DNA of 64,000 nucleotides from Vicia villosa (lineage: Eukaryota; Streptophyta; Magnoliopsida; Fabales; Fabaceae), in contig NC_081181.1 of NCBI RefSeq assembly GCF_029867415.1, positions 76,852,144 through 76,916,143 of the forward strand, written 5' to 3'. The position numbers and the translations under genes were made by a program. The notes under the pieces were generated by a model, which saw nothing but the letters and a program-made list of their open reading frames with translations, was not told where the DNA came from and searched no databases. Position 1 is the stretch's first letter. Each line of letters opens with the position of its first letter. This document shows positions 32,958-44,612 of the stretch, piece after piece.

Positions 32958-35068
32958 AAACGAAGAAAAGGACCACCGCGAACCCGCATTCTCCGACATC
33001 CATGAACAACCTCACGCTGCAACTCCCTCAGTGTAGTTACCGTACCTCTGCACGGAACCGTCCAAGCAACCTTCCGTCTCCGCCTTAGCACGTTGCACCA
33101 CCACGTTGCTCTTTCGTCCTTCATCCGAAAATTGTGTGCTCCCTCCTTTTGTTTTTCTATTTCATGTGTTGGGTTTTGGATGTTTGTTTTGGTGATTTAT
33201 GAAAATAGTTGAGAAGAAGAAGTTTGGACAAAGAGTGAATGTCGAGAAAGAGGAAAGGGGAAGTGAAGTTAATGTTTTTCGTTTTGTAAAGTCCTCAAAT
33301 GCTATTGTGATTTTGTTGCTTTTCTATTTTTCTGTGAAGTGTTTGGTTGCAGATCTATGATGCTAAATTTAACTTTTAACTTACTTATATTTGATTTAAA
33401 GTTGTACCCAACAAAAGATTTGGCTCCTTTGATGCTGGAAGACTATTAGTCGGGGTGAGGAAGAACAACACACTTTTGTTCGTAATGTTGAGTTCATGAA
33501 AAAAAAAGGTAGTGTATTCTTCTCCCTTGCATTATCTATATGGTTGATGAAAAAAAGGTTATGTATTTTTCTCCCTTGCAGTATCTAAGATTTTTATGGA
33601 TGGATTGTCAATGGAAATTGAGTGTAGAAACAAAAGATGTGATTGTTACATGGTTGATGATTTTGGAGTTTGGTTCATGAAGGGTTTTACGCACAGGTAG
33701 TGTGAAGTTTGGTTACCGCAACTTTTTTCAGTTTTTATGTGGCTTTTAGAAATCAGCAACTGATGAGCTAAAAGTATATGTCAATCTGCATTTTGGTTGA
33801 TTTTCCCCCAATGATTGGTTGATCATATATGGAACCCACAATTTCAAAAGCTAAATCAATACAATATGTTATCTATTAATGTAATAAAATTTTGTTTAGC
33901 AGGATATAATGTTGACTGTTTATTTAACTGGAAGATTTTAAAATATCAAGAGGTATAACAAAGGGAATAAAGAATCCATTGTGAGTGTCTTCTTTTCATG
34001 TAGGTTAACCTGATTGTTACGCAATTGAAACAAGATTTTAAAATATGTTTATATTGCAATATACAACTAATGTTGTATTGTCATTTGTTATTGATTGTGA
34101 ATTGGTTGCATATGATAGTACAACATAGAAACTCCCTCCTTTCCAAGTAATTCCAATACTGATTTTGTATTTTTTAAATGTTTCAATTTGCATATTTTGT
34201 TGATGAAGCCAATGTATCAATTCATACAGCTACAGAAGAAGAGGCAATTGGTTTGAAATAGTATAACAATTGATTCTTACCACATATGTCGGTGTCCATG
34301 TTTCTTTCTCAAAAGAAGGATCACTTATATTTTTCATGGTTTTTATCAGGTGGTGGTTGGAAGTTTTCAACCAAGCGGCGAAGATCAGTTGGTGATAGTT
34401 AAGTTGATGATACATAGATGCAGGTTCACACTTGACATTCATCAACACAAAGTCTGATTTTTTATTTCTTCTAGCTTTACTATAGTGGCATTTGAATTGA
34501 CGCATGATTAATCAATTTCATGTATTTGTGTTGCGTTGTTGTTATAAGCTATGTAGCATCAAAATTTCTAATTGAAGTTGCGTGCGACACTAATGATGAC
34601 ACTGATACATGAAGTTATATTCCATTTTGTACGTTTTTAAAAATTATTATTGGTGTCTATGTATCTGCGTTGTTTCAAGTGTTCGTGTTAGCTTTTGTTC
34701 TTTCTAAAGAGTTTATATGTTTGTACATTTAATGAATGAGAATTAGTGAGTTTATAGCAATATAAAAGATTCTGTTATAATAGTTTCTATTAGTCTTTGA
34801 GTAATGCTTCAGTTTTTTTATCTTGCTATTGTATTTTTTCAACTGCCAGTTTCATATTTTTGTGCATAGTAGTGCAAAATTATATAGAGAAACACGATAT
34901 TTATTAACCGTAGTGGTGTCAATCGAATATTGCAGAAAAATAAAGGTTATCTAAATATTCGTAGTCAAGGTCTCATTTATTTTGTGTTGTTTTTTATTTT
35001 CTTTTTTTATAATTATTTTCTATTGAATCTTCTTGGCATAAGAGAAAATAATTTTAAGAAATGAATTA
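32958..35068. other. Helitron 2 interior after the gypsy insertion, no gene recognised
   Basis: The first about 170 bp (32958-33130) are GC-richer and leader-like. The rest is AT-rich with only short frames. If Helitron 2 starts at 21914, early non-coding exons and introns of its RepHel gene should lie here. No RPA-like gene was recognised, unlike Helitron 1. Confidence 0.4.
34804..34860 (+). repeat. Left arm of a 57-bp inverted repeat
   Basis: ATGCTTCAGTTTTTTTAT through CAACTGCCAGTTTCATATTT. The reverse complement is at 35131-35188 with one substitution and a 2-nt length difference in a T run; spacer about 270 bp. Confidence 0.85.
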
Positions 35069-35130
35069 TCATACAATATAATAAAGTAAGATGAGTATTT
35101 TGCCAAATTTTCTTTTTGTCATCTAAAATT

Positions 35131-35188
35131 AAAATATGAAACTGGCAGTTGAAAAAAAATACAATAGCAAAATAAAAAAACTGAAGCA
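35131..35188 (-). repeat. Right arm of the 57-bp inverted repeat
   Basis: Inverse of 34804-34860. It lies just inside the 5' end of Helitron 3, so the pair straddles that boundary. Confidence 0.85.
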
Positions 35189-35268
35189 ATAAAGTAGTAA
35201 TTAGTAACTGAAGCAATAAAATTAAAATTAATATAATAATAGTAATATTTCTATGAGAAATAGGAATA

Positions 35269-35421
35269 TGCACTGACAGTGTAAAATATATTTACACTGT
35301 CAACCAATCACAACCATGTATCCAATTAAAACATAATTTTAATTTAAAAAAACTAATATGACATGGCAAGTGTAATGATTTTGATTGGATGTATGTGTAA
35401 AGTTTGTTTACACTGCACTAC
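35269..35421. mobile_element. MITE with CACTGACAGTGTAAA-type termini
   Basis: About 153 bp with imperfect roughly 40-bp terminal inverted repeats (GCACTGACAGTGTAAA and TTTACACTGCAC near the ends, both followed inward by a CCAATCA-type block). A related half-copy, ATTGACGGTGTAAAA..TTTACACTG, occurs near 43206. Superfamily not assigned; boundaries within a few bases. Confidence 0.6.
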
Positions 35422-36368
35422 CTTTAAACTCTTTAACTCTATTTCTATAAATATCTTTAATTATTTTTTAATTACTTAATTTATTAATTTCTAACAACTC
35501 TATTTTTTATTTTGTTACTATTAAACAAAATAATTAACAGTAGCAATTAGTAACTTGGGAGTAGCAATAACAAAACCCGTTCAATTTTCTCCATTAAAAA
35601 ATTTTGTTCATTAGATTATTAGATATTCAAACAAAAATTGGAACGATTTTCAATCACATATTCTCCCATTACTTTTAATCTGCAGTATAATAAAAAGAAA
35701 TACATATGCTTAACAATTATCGACTAATTTTATTACAATATTTATGAATTATTTTCTTTTTTTACACACATATATCTTTCATCTTGGCTTTTGTGTTGTG
35801 TGTTTAGCATGCAATAATTTTTCTTCTTTTTTATAATTTGTTTTACATTTTAATTTACTTTTTATTAAATGGTCATTTTAATATCATTGAGGATAAAGCT
35901 TTTTTTTTAAAAAAAAAATTTCATATTATATATTGTATTTTATTTACAAATAATTAATATTTAATAAATAATTTATACCTTAAAAAGATTAATAAATTTA
36001 AATATAAATATAACATTTACTATTTTGAACAATTTATTGTAAAATTTGCCTTGGGATTTATATTGGACCGATCATGCATAAATATAGTGAACAATTCCAC
36101 TTAAAAAATGCACATAACAACCATTTTTTATTATACTGTTATATTTTTACTATACTACTATATTTTATCTAAAATTTTTAAACATATAATTTATTATTAT
36201 TTTATATATTTTAATTTTATATTAATTTTTTATGTAAAATAATTTCCGTGCATCGCACGGGTAAAACTACTAGTAGTTTTTTATATTTGATATTATTTTT
36301 CAAATGTGATCAATGTAATTAATTACTTTTAAATTACATGTGAATGTTTTGGCAGCTATATCATCCAA

Positions 36369-39300
36369 ATGGAGAATGATACCCGTCAAGTATCAAGTCA
36401 ACATCAACGGGCACGAAGGGCAGAAAATGAACGCAAAAGAAAACAACTTATGGACAACACACAAAGAGAAAATCATTTATTGAGACGACGAGAAAATTAT
36501 AGGCGACGGCAAGAGCAAGAGAAACAAGCTCAAACATTACACACTATAACCAGTCGATCGAGAGTTCCATTGCAAAATTTGACAAATATGACTTTTCCAA
36601 GTTCACACTTTCAAGGCACTCATGACCATGAAGCCGGCCCGAGTAGAATTACACATGTTAACGATGTTGCACTTGGTTGGTAGTGATCAATATAAAGATT
36701 TTGATCATAGAATTATACAAAAATGATTGTTAATTTGATGTTTAATGTATGTGTGTAACCCTGCAGGTCGTACGTTCGCAACACCCCATCAATCTATCAA
36801 CAACACTCAGTCTGGTACAGGTATAATGGGTTATTGTTTTAAAGATACTATAAATATTTTAACTTATATATATATATATACACACACACATATACATAAA
36901 TATGAATATTCTATCTTTTTCTTACCAGATGATATGCCTGTTGATGGATCTTTGGAGGATGTAGCAATATCGGATGTTAATATGGAAGGAAGAGAAAATA
37001 ATGCCTCATCGTGTCATCCTCAATGTATGTTCATTAACTTTCTCCCTCAGATAAATGTCGCTTACATTAGAGAGACATGAAATTACAAATTATACGCTAT
37101 TAAATTTGTATGTTGATGCACTGTGCGTTGAGTTCTTATTTGTATTTTAGATTTTAGATAATATTCAGTAATCAACATCTATCCGCTACATGTAGCCTCG
37201 CGACATCCTTTTCGAGAAAGATACAATATTGCTCGAAATTTCAAAAATAACATGGTGATGGCAAAATCTCGGTTGCCTAATCCAACTACCTGTAGACGTT
37301 GCAACGCAAGACTGTTTCACCACGAATCACGTGACACATGTTGTTCTAGTGGGAAGGTATTGTTTCCAAGGGTTGATGCTCCTACAGAATTTCAAGAACT
37401 ATTTTCGGATGGTTCAGCAGAATGAAAACATTTTAGGCAGCATATTCGAAGTTACAACCATGTCTTCTCTTTCACTTCGATTGGTGTTCACGTCGATGAA
37501 TCTATTCTTGCATCTGGTCGTGGTATATATACATTTCGTGCTCAAGGAGCTTTTTACCATAACATCGGAGGTTTCTATCCCAATGAGGGTGACATGCCAC
37601 GCTTCCTACAGTTATACATCTATGACACAGATAACGAGCTACATTATAGAATGCGGGAAAATCCACAACTAAATGAATCTGTGGTTCAAAAACTACAACA
37701 TTTGCTCCACCAGTATAATCCTTTCGTAATTAGGTTCAGACAACTGTCCTTATTTCCAAATATCAGTGACTGTAGCCTCATACTCAAAGAGCGTCCCAGT
37801 AATCACCCTCAATATAATCTTCAATCTGCGGAACAAGTCGCTGCAATTATTGTTGGAGGTGATACTGAATCTATGGCATATGGAAGGGACATTAATGTCA
37901 TTCGCTATGATGGAAATCTAAAGAAAGTACAAGAAACAAAAGGATATTATGATCCCTTGCAGTATCCTATATTGTTTCCATTTGGGACGCATGGTTGGGA
38001 TGTTAACACGACAAATTGTAATGGGCGAAGAGTGTCATGTCGAGCGTATTACAGCTACATGCTTCAGGTACATTTAAGTTATTTTATACTACATATTAAA
38101 ATGGCATAAATATAATTTGAAACATGTATTATTTACTTGAGGTTCATGTTGTTTAATCCACCGTAGATTTGTCCAAGTGATCAATCAATGTTGTTAAATG
38201 CGGGTCGACTATTACAACAATATATCATAGACAATTATGTCAAAATTGAATCAGGGAGGTTAAGGTGGATTCGAGAACACCAGGCAAATATACGTGCTGA
38301 AGTGTACCAGGGTTTACAAGATGCTTTGCATGTTGGTGAAACTAATGCAGGTACACATTAGTATTTAGTTATAGATTGATAATTCTTTGTTTGTTTAATC
38401 ACAGCCTATCATATATCCTAAATTTAACGCATGACACTAACCATCGTAGAAAATATTGGAAAAAGAACAATATTACCATCATCATTTATTGGAGGTCGCC
38501 GAGACATGACACAACGTTACGAAGATGGCATGGCTATTGTTCTTAATAGCGGTAAACCAGATATTTTTTTGACCATGACGTGCAATCCTTCTTGGTGTGA
38601 GATAACATCAGAACTTCTACCTTTTCAAACACCACAAGATCGCCCAGATTTACTAACGAGAATATTTCGTGCTAAATTCGAGCAATTGAAGGATGATGCC
38701 ATTAACAAAGGAGTCTTAGGAAAGGTTAAAAGTTACATGTATGTCACTGAATTTCAAAAACGAGGATTGCCGCATGTGCATATGTTGTTGGTCTTGGAAA
38801 GTAACGACAAGTTGCGTGACCCAAAAGATTACAATAGTGTGGTTAGAGCTGAATTACCTAAATTAGAATGTGAACCACAGTTGCATGAAGCAGTTGTAAA
38901 ACATATGATCCACGGGCCTTGCGGCATACTCAATCGAAGATCTCCATGTATGAAAGATGGCAAATGTAAAAAAAGGTTTCCCAAACAATTTTGCTATGAA
39001 ACGCGCCAAGGCACTGACTCATATCCAGAGTATAGGAGAAGGTTTGACGAACCTATATCTATAGGTAGAGATAGGTCTATTGATAATAGATGGGTGGTTC
39101 CTTATAACCCTTGGTTACTAGTAAAATATGACTGTCACATCAATGTAGAGGTTTGCAGTAGTATTAAAAGTATCAAGTATCTATACAAATATGTGTACAA
39201 GGGCCTTGATCGTGTGTCTATGGAGGTTCACAGCGGATCATACATGGACGAAGTCCAGCAATATGTTGATGCGATATGGATTTGTGCTCCCGAGGCAATA

Positions 39301-41564
39301 TGGAGAATTTTCCGATTCACTCTTTACCGATTATATCCTTCTGTTGAAAGACTACAGATCCACTTGCCAGACCGCCATCAAGTGCGCTTTTATGAACATC
39401 AAAGAATTGCAGACGTCTTAAATAATGAACGCAACTCCAAAACAATGCTCACACAATTCTTTGCGCTTAATCAAAGAGATCCGGATGCAAGGAATTATCT
39501 GTATAGAGAGATACCAGAGCACTACTGTTGGAACAGTAGGGGCAAGGAATGGCATCACAGGCGATCAGCTAGAAAAGTTATTGGAAGAATCTATAAAGTA
39601 TCACCTTCGGAGAGGGATAAGTTCTACTTGAGATTATTGTTATCTCATGTCAGAGGTCCAACCAGTTGGGAATATCTTCTTACAAATAACGGCATCCCAT
39701 TTAATACATTTAAAAAGTCAGCCGAGGACCGAGGATTATTGGAGACTGATCATAGTATTCGTGATTGTTTGGTTGAGGCTGCGAGTCTCCAAATGCCATA
39801 TGCTTTAAAGAGGTTGTTCGTGACGATTCTAATATTTTGTGAACCTACTAATGTTAGAAGTCTTTGGAATGAGTTTTTTACACATATGACAGAGGATTAT
39901 CAAGTAATGAACAATGGTGTGGAATTAGTCTTGACTAATATGTTGTTGAGGGATTTGAATGAACTCTTAGGCCAACATGGCAAAAAAATTGAAGATTATG
40001 ATCTCCCATCATTATCCCCTGATACGATAGAAGCGAATTTAAACCCAAGTGTCATACAAGAGGAGTTAGCGGTTGATATCCCAAATGAAGATATTGAATC
40101 TGTTGCTAAGTTAAATAATGACCAGATGATTGCATTCAAAACCATCATGAATGTCATTGATAAAAAATACAGTGGGGTATTTTTTGTTGATGGCCCAGGC
40201 GGAACAGGTAAAACATTCCTTTATCGAACATTAATGGCAACTTTACGAAATAGAGGAGAAATTGTCTTGGCAACTGCATCATCTGGCATAGCTGCAACGC
40301 TGTTGCCCGGTGGTAGGATTGCACACTCTCGAATTAAGATACCTATTGAGATACAACCGGGTTCCATCTGTGGTATTCAAAAGCAAAAAGATCTTGCAAA
40401 CCTCATTAGAGTGGCAGCTGCAATAATTTGGGATGAAGCCCCAATGATAAATAAGAATTGTTTAGAAGCCTTAGATCGATCATTGCAAGATATTTGTAGC
40501 AACAATGCTCCATTTGGTGGAAAAGTTATGGTCATGGGTGGAGATTTCCGTCAAGTTCTTCTTGTTGTAAAGAAAGGTACTAAGGCGCAGATGATTTCGG
40601 CGTGTATTGTTCAGTCTCATTTATGGGCTCATACCAAAATTTTCGGTTGCGTCAAAATATGTGGTCACTCCATGACCAAGAGTTTGTAGAATTCCTTATT
40701 CGCATCGGTAATGGTGTTGAACCTACCAAACCAGATGACATGGTGAGGTTACCCTCACAAATTGCAATCCCGTAGGAGGGTGAACATTCTATACAAGTAC
40801 TTATCCAACATATTTTTCCTGATTTAGAATTGCATGGATGGGATGCCCCTTAAATGGTACAGAGGGCTATTTTGACCCCAACAAATGACGAGGTACAAAA
40901 GTTGAATGATATAATCATCGATCGGTTTCCAGGAGAAGAACATGAGTTGTTGTCGTTTGACGAGGTTGAAGGGGATACTCATAATTTATACCAGCAAGAA
41001 TTTTTAAACTCAACTGCACAGGGTAGTTTGCCACCACATATTCTAAAGATAAAAAAAGGTGCACCATTGATGTTGTTGCGAAATCTAGATCCTAGATATG
41101 GACTGTGTAATGGGACACGATTATTATGTCGTGGTTTATTTATGAATATGTTGGATGTGGAAATCTTGACAGGAAGCAACGCGGGAAAACGCGCTTTCTT
41201 GCCAAGAATTAAAATAAAAACGTCTGCAAGTGATGGGTTGCCTTTTGTACTGAGTAGAAAGCAGTTTCCTGTACGACTAAGTTTTGCAATTACAATAAAT
41301 AAAGCACAAGGACAAACCATTCCAAATGTTGGAATATATCTTCCACGACATGTTTTCAGCCATGGACAGTTATATGTGGCTTTATCCAGAGGTGTCTCAC
41401 AGACTACGACAAGGGTTTTGATCATAGAGGGAAAATTACAGGGAGAAGATGGTGAATATACAAAAAATGTAGTCTTTAAACAAATTCTTTTATCGCACCC
41501 GCAGGTATTTACTAACTACAATATAAAAATTCATTTCCATTATTTCGTTGATTTTTTACAGTAA
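36369..41564 (+). pseudogene. RepHel transposase of Helitron 2, decayed
   Basis: Predicted exons 36369-36675, 36767-36820, 36929-37024, 37196-38067, 38167-38350 and 38450 onward have consistent phases. N-terminus: MENDTRQVSSQHQRARRAEN, basic and Arg/Gln-rich. The Cys block TCRRCNARLF..CCSSGK precedes Rep. HUH box FQKRGLPHVHMLLVL; tyrosines in KYLYKYVYKG. Helicase: GPGGTGKT, IIWDEAP, GGDFRQV and INKAQGQ..FSHGQLYVALSR. Lesions: in-frame TGA at 37423-37425 before Rep; a 1-base frameshift near 40645 in the helicase (frame then ends at 40689 while homology continues in another frame); TAG at 40773-40775 and TAA at 40851-40853. Catalytic residues are still readable but no full protein can be made. 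It has diverged widely from the Helitron 1 RepHel, so the families differ. Confidence 0.8.
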
Positions 41565-43084
41565 ATACGATTGAATATTTTGTATTTCTTGCGAATGACT
41601 AACTCTAAAATTATCCTTTGGTCCCCTATACAGGCAAGCTAAAATACAGTGAAATCTTTCAATTATGTAAGGAGTTGAGACAGAAGAATGTTGAACCTCA
41701 CTACAACACAAAAGTGTGTTATACCGAATCATTTTTCTAATGTCATTGTATTATGTCAACTGGGTCATTGTTCCTCTCACTATTATTGTACTATTGTCTT
41801 TAGATGGGACACTTTGAAGATAAATGGAGCACATGGAAGGACGAACAAACTATTGCTTCCATCGACAAACCCGACAATAAGGTGTATTTACATGTTTATG
41901 CAAAGTAAGCGTGAAAAAACTATTTGTTGCATTTTTCATCACCATTTCACTAATACTTTTATCATCCTTATTAAAACAGGTAAAACGTCTGCAGATTTAC
42001 TCTCTCGGTTGGTGCTCCACCGTCATAGCAGATAAAATACAACTCTGGAAAATGGTGAAAAGAGAAATGTTATCTCAAAGGATAGAGAGGTATTGATATT
42101 ATACATTTACAACTTTTTTTCCTAACATATTTTTGGAGGCATTGGTTTAATGTTTATTTATTTGTTCATCTCTGGATATAAAACCATGTATATTTTTCAA
42201 GTTAATTATTTAACTTTTTTAGCAAAAATCCATGTAATTCAAGCATCGAAAAGAGTTGTTGTTCTACCAAATCTACACTAAAACAATCTATCTCTATTCT
42301 TCAGGTATATGTATTATTTATATTTTATACTAAACCAAATGATACTTTACGAGTAACATGTTTTAAATGTATTAGTTTCTTGATCATATATTTCGTGATG
42401 TATTTGTAGTTTTTTAAAACTCAAGATTTCATTGATAAAGGGGTGTATGAAGAATTGATTCGACTATTTTCAAGGTATGAAAAATACTATATTACACTAA
42501 TTACTATTAATACTACACTATCTTTTTTCTCTAAAAGATTATAATGTTGTGGTCTTACGTTTTTACTCATTACTGTGGAAATCAATTGCAGGGAAAAAGA
42601 TAATTCTTCCCACGAAGATTTCATGTTCGACCTTCCTCATAAGGAGCGTCATTGATTACAAGCGATAATATGCTTAAATGTATGCACCGGTCTTTGGATA
42701 CAATTTAATGCATGTGTTTGTTTCCCATTTTCAAAGTGTAATAATATTATTAGCATGTATGAATTATTTCAAAGTGTAATAATATTATTAGAGATCATAC
42801 ATTCAATGGTATCTTAAATTTGTTTACTTCTACTAATACTGTCTATATATGAATTATTTTTGGCGGGACGTATAACTCAAACTTCGGAATATACATATGT
42901 GTTATTGAATTAGTGTCCTAAGGTCATGTCGGAAGAAGATATGGCTCATAACACAATTTGCAACGAAGCCATTTATGTTGTGTCTAACTATTAATTTTTT
43001 TAAGTGTGTCGTACAATATAAATACCTCTTTAAAAGATGTACAGACATTTATTTTTCTCTGTTGTGCACATTAAAAAAGCGGAC
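41565..43084. other. Helitron 2 3' region, no gene recognised
   Basis: Short fragments flanked by plausible splice sites may be degenerate 3' exons of RepHel (the helicase frame has a donor at 41505). No domain is recognisable. The rest is AT-rich 3' sequence leading to the terminal hairpin. Confidence 0.35.
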
Positions 43085-43117
43085 AAACGGGCACGGGAGT
43101 GCCCGTTTGAACGCTAG
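43085..43117 (+). other. Helitron 2 3' hairpin and CTAG end
   Basis: Perfect 10-bp stem, 4-nt loop GGGA, then GAACGCTAG; next base T. Confidence 0.85.
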
Positions 43118-43251
43118 TATATATAAACAACCATTCAAAAATATTATTTTTTAAATAATTAAAATAAAATTTAAATTTCAATAAGCAATTAATGGTTACG
43201 AATCATTGACGGTGTAAAATTGCTTTACACTGTTAGTGCATACCAATTAAA

Positions 43252-43576
<325 letters not shown>

Positions 43577-43599
43577 AGTTTTATGCATTGTTTTTCACA

Positions 43600-44105
43600 C
43601 CGTCAGTACATCAAATACATCTATTTGTGTTATTTTAGATATGACTATAAAAAGTCAAACTTTTTACTAATAAGCTGTGAAGTTTTAGAATGGGATAATC
43701 TCATTCCTAACCAAACTTTTAATGCCGAGTTGAACTATAACATAAACCATGGTTTTATATCGGGTTAACCAAGATTCTACGAAAGCTTTTATTATTGCAT
43801 AAGCCTTCGAAACTAGACAAATGTTTGATCACACAATCTCCAGACAAAAGCTTTTAGTGCATTGAACTTCAAATCCAAACAAACAATCCCTAATCGGATA
43901 AAATATTCAACCAAGGTATAAACAAAACTTCATTGGTGAACTTACAAATCTACCTTTCGAGAATTACACTTTTTCTCCCTCACAACAAAATTTTCTCGTA
44001 AGAACACTTTGGAAAACTTTTAGTATGAGAAAGTAAACAAAGAGAAATTTTAGAGAGAGTGTGAGAAGTGTGAAATGAAACATGATTGGTACGGATCTTA
44101 TTGGT
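43600..44105. other. No gene recognised
   Basis: Short domain-less frames only, between the microsatellite block and the reverse-oriented Tat LTR. Confidence 0.35.
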
Positions 44106-44612
44106 TGATCACAACCTGAAGTGGGCTAGACTCTTCCTCTACAATGTTGAAATCAAGGAGGAGGGGGTGTTCCGGCAAGACACTCAGATGCTAAAGTAAG
44201 TAAGAGTGCAGAGATACCTGGGAGCGTTTTTGGATAAGATTTGGATTACCTGACCCTCTCACAAGATAGGGTATTTATAGTGCCCCCATTTTGAAACGGG
44301 CATCTAGGAATCAGCCTAAAAAATAGGTAACTCCTAGGAATTCTGCATGAAAGCAGGGGAAGGCATCTCGTCCTCGTCATCATGGAAGCCTGCTCGGGTA
44401 TAGTAAAAACTAGTCGTTAGTACGGGCAGAGATGCAGTTGAGAGCAGCGGTGGTTTAATTGGCTTTGGGGTCAACCGACCACGAGTGCCTTTTCGAGGGG
44501 TATAACGAAAAAATGCCTTTCGTCATCCCCACTGATTAGGCCAAATCCTTTGGTCCGTCCTGGTATTAGAAGCGGATTGGGCCATGCTTAGTCATTAGGC
44601 AAGTCCAGAACA
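44106..44612 (-). repeat. LTR of a second, reverse-oriented Tat element
   Basis: On the minus strand it starts TGTTCTGGACTTG at 44612, right after a CTTGGGAGGCTCT PPT-like tract. It contains a CTATAAATACCC promoter (about 44270-44281) and ends GTGATCA at 44106. Start, TATA context and end mirror the LTRs at 22410 and 32352, but length (507 bp) and sequence differ, so this is a related family or older copy. Because the PPT abuts it, it is the element's 3' LTR. Confidence 0.7.

Larger units (their letters stand above)
35069..36273 (+). mobile_element. Small non-autonomous Helitron (Helitron 3)
   Basis: 1205 bp. The 5' end TCATACAATATAATAAAG follows an A at 35068. The 3' end has a stem CCGTGC (36246-36251) / GCACGG (36255-36260), then GTAAAACTACTAG ending at 36273 before T. 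No coding capacity. It lies in what appears to be an intron of the Helitron 2 RepHel gene, 96 bp before the first recognised RepHel exon. Its 5' 18 bp are identical to those at 21914, so the two share 5' family sequence while the 3' hairpins differ. Confidence 0.65.
21914..43117 (+). mobile_element. Helitron 2, interrupted by a gypsy element and a small Helitron
   Basis: The 5' candidate end is TCATACAATATAATAAAG at 21914 after an A. The 3' end is a perfect 10-bp stem AAACGGGCAC (43085-43094) / GTGCCCGTTT (43099-43108), then GAACGCTAG ending at 43117 before T. Subtracting the Tat element (22410-32952 plus TSD) and the inner Helitron (35069-36273) leaves about 9.4 kb, a normal size. It carries a decayed RepHel at 36369-41564. 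The pairing of ends is inferred: the 5' motif at 35069 is nearly identical, so the element could instead begin there. The 3' end is firm; the 5' end is less sure. Confidence 0.6.
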
